Of a stretch of DNA of 44,329 nucleotides, positions 40,134 through 44,329 are shown piece after piece. The notes under the pieces are model-generated. The model searched no databases. It saw only the letters and a list, made by a program, of their open reading frames with translations, and had not been told where the DNA came from. Positions within the stretch are counted from its first letter, which is position 1. The number at the start of each line of letters is the position of its first letter. The DNA is from Hyphomicrobiales bacterium (GTDB lineage Bacteria; Pseudomonadota; Alphaproteobacteria; Rhizobiales; Hyphomicrobiaceae), in contig RXJK01000096.1 of assembly GCA_003963125.1 (NCBI GenBank), positions 1 to 44,329 of the forward strand, given 5' to 3'. Position numbers and translations under genes: made by a program.

Positions 40134-41339
40134 ATGAGCGCGCGGCAAGAACTATTCTCGCCCTCGAAGGGCGCAGCGCCTGCGCTGCATTCCGAGCCGT
40201 CGCCAGCGGAACGCGCGCAAATCGAACATGCCGTGAGAACAGCGGCTACCGCTGCAGCGCAGATGGAAGGCGGGTCTTTGCCGCGTGCTGTCCTCGACTA
40301 CATCGTCGCGACCAGCGATTTCCGGCAGAACCGGCAGGCCCTGGAAGCGCGCGCCGCCAGCATCGCCAACCACGTCGTCCATGATGTAAAGGCCCCCAAC
40401 TGGTCCGGCGCGCACCCGACTGAAGTCGCGGCTTACCTCGCCTCACTCGGCAAGCACTTTGGCGACTATCGCCGGCACGCGGGCCTGCAAGGCGCGGGCG
40501 AGGCAAACGGTGTTGACGGAGATCGCGTCAGGGCAGCGGGCACAAACAAGGGCGCGTCCTATAGCGATCTGCCCTGGAGCGAAGAGAAGCTTGGTGCGTA
40601 CGCGCGCGAGAAGGGCGTGCCCTGGTTGGCCAATCATCCTGACCTGCGACGCCTTACGCCAGCCGCGATCGAGACGTTCGCGAAAATGAAGTTCGACAAG
40701 GAAAGCTATCACGCGTTGACACGCGATGCTGGACTGTCGCCGGAGAAGGCACACGGACTCGTAAAGGCGATGGAAGCGGCGAAAGTTACGCCGGATGAGG
40801 CGAAGGAACTAGCAAAGCGGATGGGCGCGACCAGCAAGGGGCTCTCGCCGGAGGAACAGCAGCGGCGCCACGAACTGATGCTGGACTGGTTGAAGGCGTT
40901 GAAGGACGATCCTGCGAAGGCTGCTGCGAAGCTGGAGGAAATGCGCAAGGAGCGTGAAGAACTTGTCAAACGTCGTCCCGACAAAGCTAAGGCGGTATCC
41001 GACGAAGAGAAGGCCCAACAGGAAATCCAGCGGCGAATAGAACTGGAGCGGAAGGCCGAGGCGATCCGCAAGCACGAAGAGCGAAACACCCACGTGAGTG
41101 AAAAAAAGGCTGAGTTGGTAGAGAAAAAGGCCGAGGTCATTGCCGGTCACGTCGAGGCCAACAATGCCAAGCTTGCCGCGCTATTAGGTCCTGCGCCGGG
41201 TCTAACATCCCCGCCTGATGCGTCGAAGCCGACACCCGCAAGCCCCACTACGCCGCCCGCAGCTGCAAATCCGGCTGCGCCACCTGCACAACCTGCTGTG
41301 CCCGCCGCTTCTCCGCTGCCACCGCCCGGCCCCAAGTAG
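40134..41339 (+). CDS. Coiled-coil protein with Pro/Ala-rich C-terminal tail
   Basis: Long charged helical region EEMRKEREELVKRRPDKAKAVSDEEKAQQEIQRRIELERKAEAIRKHEERN; tail PTPASPTTPPAAANPAAPPAQPAVPAASPLPPPGPK. Confidence 0.65.
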   Translation: MSARQELFSPSKGAAPALHSEPSPAERAQIEHAVRTAATAAAQMEGGSLPRAVLDYIVATSDFRQNRQALEARAASIANHVVHDVKAPNWSGAHPTEVAAYLASLGKHFGDYRRHAGLQGAGEANGVDGDRVRAAGTNKGASYSDLPWSEEKLGAYAREKGVPWLANHPDLRRLTPAAIETFAKMKFDKESYHALTRDAGLSPEKAHGLVKAMEAAKVTPDEAKELAKRMGATSKGLSPEEQQRRHELMLDWLKALKDDPAKAAAKLEEMRKEREELVKRRPDKAKAVSDEEKAQQEIQRRIELERKAEAIRKHEERNTHVSEKKAELVEKKAEVIAGHVEANNAKLAALLGPAPGLTSPPDASKPTPASPTTPPAAANPAAPPAQPAVPAASPLPPPGPK

Positions 41340-41344
41340 GCAGT

Positions 41345-41812
41345 CTAACCTTTGGAAAGTTTGTCGAGAACGCTGCACGCGCTGATGCTGCCCGGCGGGC
41401 GCTCGCCGTATACGGCTTTGACCTTGTCAATCTTGATGCGGCCCTTCTCGATGCCACCTATGAGGATTTCCTGACAGCCGATTTCCCGGCTCGCTGCCGC
41501 TGCGCGCTTCTCACCATCCACGCTTCGCCTTTCGGCTTCAGTACCCCGTAGTCTAGCTTCCTCAGCTCGTCTTTCATGCTCTTTGGTGCGTCGGTCAATC
41601 TCACGTAATTCGCAAGCGACATAGGCCTCGATCCCTTTGGGGCTCGGATCGATTGTGAGATGGGCGCATGCTTCCGCGCGGGCAACGCTAGCAGCAGCAA
41701 GTGTCTGCGCGCTGGCTTGGTTCGAGATCATGCCAAGGGAAGCAAGACTTCCCAGCCCATAGAGTGCGAGGCCCGCATTGCGGAACGGGCGATTGGATAA
41801 GGCGAACATCAC
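41345..41812 (-). CDS. Secreted/envelope hypothetical protein with a charged helix
   Basis: Hydrophobic N-terminus; ACELREIDRRTKEHERRAEEARLRGTEAERRS; C-terminal Cys pair. Confidence 0.5.
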   Translation of the reverse strand: MMFALSNRPFRNAGLALYGLGSLASLGMISNQASAQTLAAASVARAEACAHLTIDPSPKGIEAYVACELREIDRRTKEHERRAEEARLRGTEAERRSVDGEKRAAAASREIGCQEILIGGIEKGRIKIDKVKAVYGERPPGSISACSVLDKLSKG

Positions 41813-42115
41813 GGCCTCCGAGAAGAAATGACTGAATAAAACTGGCGATCATCTTGTCGAGGATCGTGTCAAAACGCCATATTTATAACATTATGGGCGG
41901 CGTTTTAACACTTTCATCTTCATAGAAACTGAAACCGAATTGCTCATATTGTTGCAACGGGCCGGAAAATGCCGTAAAAGGCTCTCAGGAAGGCATGAAA
42001 GTATTTGCAGGGAGCTTAACCGCGCACGCGCAAATGGCTGGAATAGCTGGCAAAATCTCTGCTGAAACAGAATGAGCAAGACGGTTGCCGCCATGCCGAA
42101 CACATGGAGGCAGCT

Positions 42116-42724
42116 ATGTCACGGATCACGCAGGATAATTTCAGTCTCTACAGCCCCCAGGGCGACCGCAAATACATCAACCAGCATGAGCGACAACGGG
42201 TGCTGAAGCTGATGGAGGAGCGGCTGGAGCGCGAACGCGCGCTGTTCGCTTTGCTGCTGGCCTGGACCGGCGGGCGCATCTCGGAAATCCTTGATGTCAG
42301 GCCTTCTTCCTTTCAGTTGGATCGCAGCATCGTGGCGCTGCGCACGCTGAAAAGGCGGCGACCGCATGTGCGTGAGATTCCGATCAGCCCGGAACTGATG
42401 CGCGCGCTCGATCAACAATTTGATCTGCGAGCTTTGCAGTCCAATCCCGAAACCGCCAACGAGCGCCTGTGGCGCTGGTCGCGCATCACGGCCTGGCGGT
42501 TCGTGAAAGGCGTGATGATGGATGCAGGCATCATCGGTCGCGCCGCATGTCCCCGTGGCCTGCGGCATGGCTTTGGTGTGGGCACGCTGCAAGCGAACGT
42601 GCCCCTCAATCTCGTGCAGCGCTGGATGGGCCATGCGCGGCTGACCACTACGGCCATCTATGCAGATGTAAGCGGGGACGAGGAGGTGAACTTCGCGGCG
42701 ATGTTCTGGCGCACTCTCCGATAG
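42116..42724 (+). CDS. Short tyrosine recombinase/integrase
   Basis: Catalytic motifs GGRISE, PRGLRHGFG, MGHARLTTTAIYAD; about 200 aa. Confidence 0.9.
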   Translation: MSRITQDNFSLYSPQGDRKYINQHERQRVLKLMEERLERERALFALLLAWTGGRISEILDVRPSSFQLDRSIVALRTLKRRRPHVREIPISPELMRALDQQFDLRALQSNPETANERLWRWSRITAWRFVKGVMMDAGIIGRAACPRGLRHGFGVGTLQANVPLNLVQRWMGHARLTTTAIYADVSGDEEVNFAAMFWRTLR

Positions 42725-42750
42725 CCAACGAGTGCTTTAGAGGCGGCATG

Positions 42751-42918
42751 TCAGAACGAGCGCCGGCGCTCGGGCAAACGGATCCGGCGGCGCGGGATGC
42801 TTTCAGCTTTATTCGACCTTCGGAGCCGCACCTTGAGGATCAGCGCAATGACGCCGTAAACAACTCCAGCTACGAGGAGGGCACCCGCGAGCGCAACGCC
42901 TGTAAGCCAGTCCATCAT
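42751..42918 (-). CDS. Small membrane protein
   Basis: Reverse reading MMDWLTGVALAGALLVAGVVYGVIALILKVRLRRSNKAESIPRRRIRLPERRRSF* (56 aa, below the ORF-track cutoff). Confidence 0.4.
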   Translation of the reverse strand: MMDWLTGVALAGALLVAGVVYGVIALILKVRLRRSNKAESIPRRRIRLPERRRSF

Positions 42919-43058
42919 CGCAGCCCATTGCGTACATCAGGGGGCCGATTGCATTTTATGGCGGTGAGGGGATGCTGTCGGAGCCTGGATTTCGCATCAG
43001 TCTCCGACAGCAGATCCCGGCAGCGAGCTGCTGCCGGGACCACGTCACTGCGACAGGG

Positions 43059-43274
43059 CTAGTGATGATGATCCGGGCATACCCACCTGCAGCGGTGATG
43101 ACCGTGATGATCATGCCAGCAGTGACGATGACAACGATGATTGACGGGCGAGACAACCTTGCTTTGGAACCCCTTGAAGGCGGTGACGCCCCCGTTCGCG
43201 GAGAGGGCGGCTGAAGTAGCGAGACCTAGGGCCCCGAAGCTGAAGATGGCGGACAAAACTACGCGGCGGATCAT
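43059..43274 (-). CDS. Small secreted His-rich protein
   Basis: MIRRVVLSAIFSFGALGLATSAALSANGG...VNHRCHRHCWHDHHGHHRCRWVCPDHHH. Confidence 0.65.
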   Translation of the reverse strand: MIRRVVLSAIFSFGALGLATSAALSANGGVTAFKGFQSKVVSPVNHRCHRHCWHDHHGHHRCRWVCPDHHH

Positions 43275-43374
43275 CGGACTTACCTCGACATCGTTGAGGA
43301 ACGTAACGGTCCTATGTCCTGCCTAAGCGCGTGAACGCGTTGTGAATGGCGACGCTGAAGCGCCGCACAAAGTG

Positions 43375-43389
43375 GTAACAACGTGTAAC
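43375..43389 (-). promoter_or_regulatory. GTTAC-N5-GTTAC tandem repeat upstream of the His-rich gene
   Basis: gtaacaacgtgtaac on + strand. Confidence 0.65.
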
Positions 43390-43585
43390 GGTGACACCTC
43401 TAACTGCGCGATTGCGGGGGGTAGTCGATCAACGTCAAATCGCTATTGTGCGTTTCCGGACAGGGAATTGTGTGGAAAAGCTCAAGACGCGCGTTAGCTT
43501 CCCCCTGGGTAATTCTTTCAAAGCCCGCACGGTCCCCTCAAGGCATCGAGCGGTCTTGAAAGCGCTGTTCTACGGTGAGGGAACT

Positions 43586-43945
43586 ATGGGCCTGCAGCTC
43601 GAAGGCGCCAATATTTTGATTGTCGAGGATGAACCGTTGATCGCACTCGATATCGCCACAGCCTTGAAGATTGCCGGAGCCACCGTCACGACCACCAATA
43701 GTCTCAAGAACGCGAAGGTGCTCGTCGAACACGATGGCCTAAGCGCGGCGATCCTGGATCACGTTTTGCACGATGGGGACAGCGGCTATTTGTGTCAGCG
43801 CCTTACCGACCGCAAAATCCCCTTTTTGATCTACAGCGGCCTTAGCGATATCGAAGGCCCTTGTCGTGACGCACCGCACATCGCCAAACCTGACAACATG
43901 AACTGCCTCGTTGCCATGACAGCGCAGTTGCTTCAACAAGGCTGA
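43586..43945 (+). CDS. Single-domain response regulator receiver protein
   Basis: ANILIVEDEPLIALDIATALKIAGATVTTTNSLKNAKVLVEHDGLSAAILDHVLHDGDSGYLCQRL. Confidence 0.88.
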   Translation: MGLQLEGANILIVEDEPLIALDIATALKIAGATVTTTNSLKNAKVLVEHDGLSAAILDHVLHDGDSGYLCQRLTDRKIPFLIYSGLSDIEGPCRDAPHIAKPDNMNCLVAMTAQLLQQG

Positions 43946-44125
43946 GGTCAAAGGATGTGAGCGCCGGGTCGGGCTTTAACCAAAGCTGCAGCTCGTGATC
44001 GCCGGGTGGCCGCCCATGATAAAACCGTTTTAGATGGTGTGCGTGGCGTCTTGCTCTCACCGTATTCGGGCGCCATATAGTAAGCTTGACCACGAAGGAA
44101 ATGACGCGGGACGTTCCTCCGCCAG

Positions 44126-44329
44126 ATGATGAAGCGCCTAAGGCAGATATTCAGCAGGGCCCGCCGCTTTGTGTGGGTGATGGCGCTCGTCTTCGCTTTT
44201 GCACCCGGCATCAGCTTTGCAAACGGTTCGGCCATCGGTGCGTTTTCTTCAGCGCTGGTGCACTCTCATGCCGATGGTGAACATGGCCATTCACATCATG
44301 GCCATCACCACCATCATGAGAAGGCGGAA
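44126..44329 (+). CDS. Secreted His-rich protein, 3' end cut by the window edge
   Basis: MMKRLRQIFSRARRFVWVMALVFAFAPGISFANGS...HSHADGEHGHSHHGHHHHHEKAE. Confidence 0.6.
   Translation, partial: MMKRLRQIFSRARRFVWVMALVFAFAPGISFANGSAIGAFSSALVHSHADGEHGHSHHGHHHHHEKAE

Overview
This 44.3-kb window reads as a high-GC, probably alphaproteobacterial, heavy-metal-resistance and accessory island.

Contents from left to right:
- A P1B-type metal ATPase (minus strand, 3' end cut by the window edge).
- A CzcCBA-type HME-RND operon with small His/Cys-rich partners.
- A MerR-like regulator and an H-NS-like protein.
- A cluster of solute-binding protein, pentapeptide-repeat membrane protein and DUF2235 hydrolase.
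- An orphan flgB and several decayed genes.
- An OmpR-type response regulator with its histidine kinase.
- Small secreted His-rich proteins, a ferritin-like protein, a degenerate receiver-like protein and a TPR protein.
- An NRAMP-like transporter.
- A CusCBA-type RND operon with FixH/YtkA-like, DUF305 and Csp-like copper proteins.
- A decayed MNT/HEPN-like locus, a long HRxxGPA-type repeat protein, a ParDE module, a coiled-coil protein, a short tyrosine recombinase and a receiver-domain protein.

The strongest unlisted signal is a tandem direct repeat GTTAC-N5-GTTAC (often followed by AAA). It occurs nine times exactly and once nearly, always in intergenic DNA across the window. This suggests one OmpR-family regulon, possibly driven by the response regulator at 18323-19045, tying together the czc operon and several tiny envelope proteins of unknown function. 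All calls come from reading the sequence and the supplied ORF track; no database search was run.
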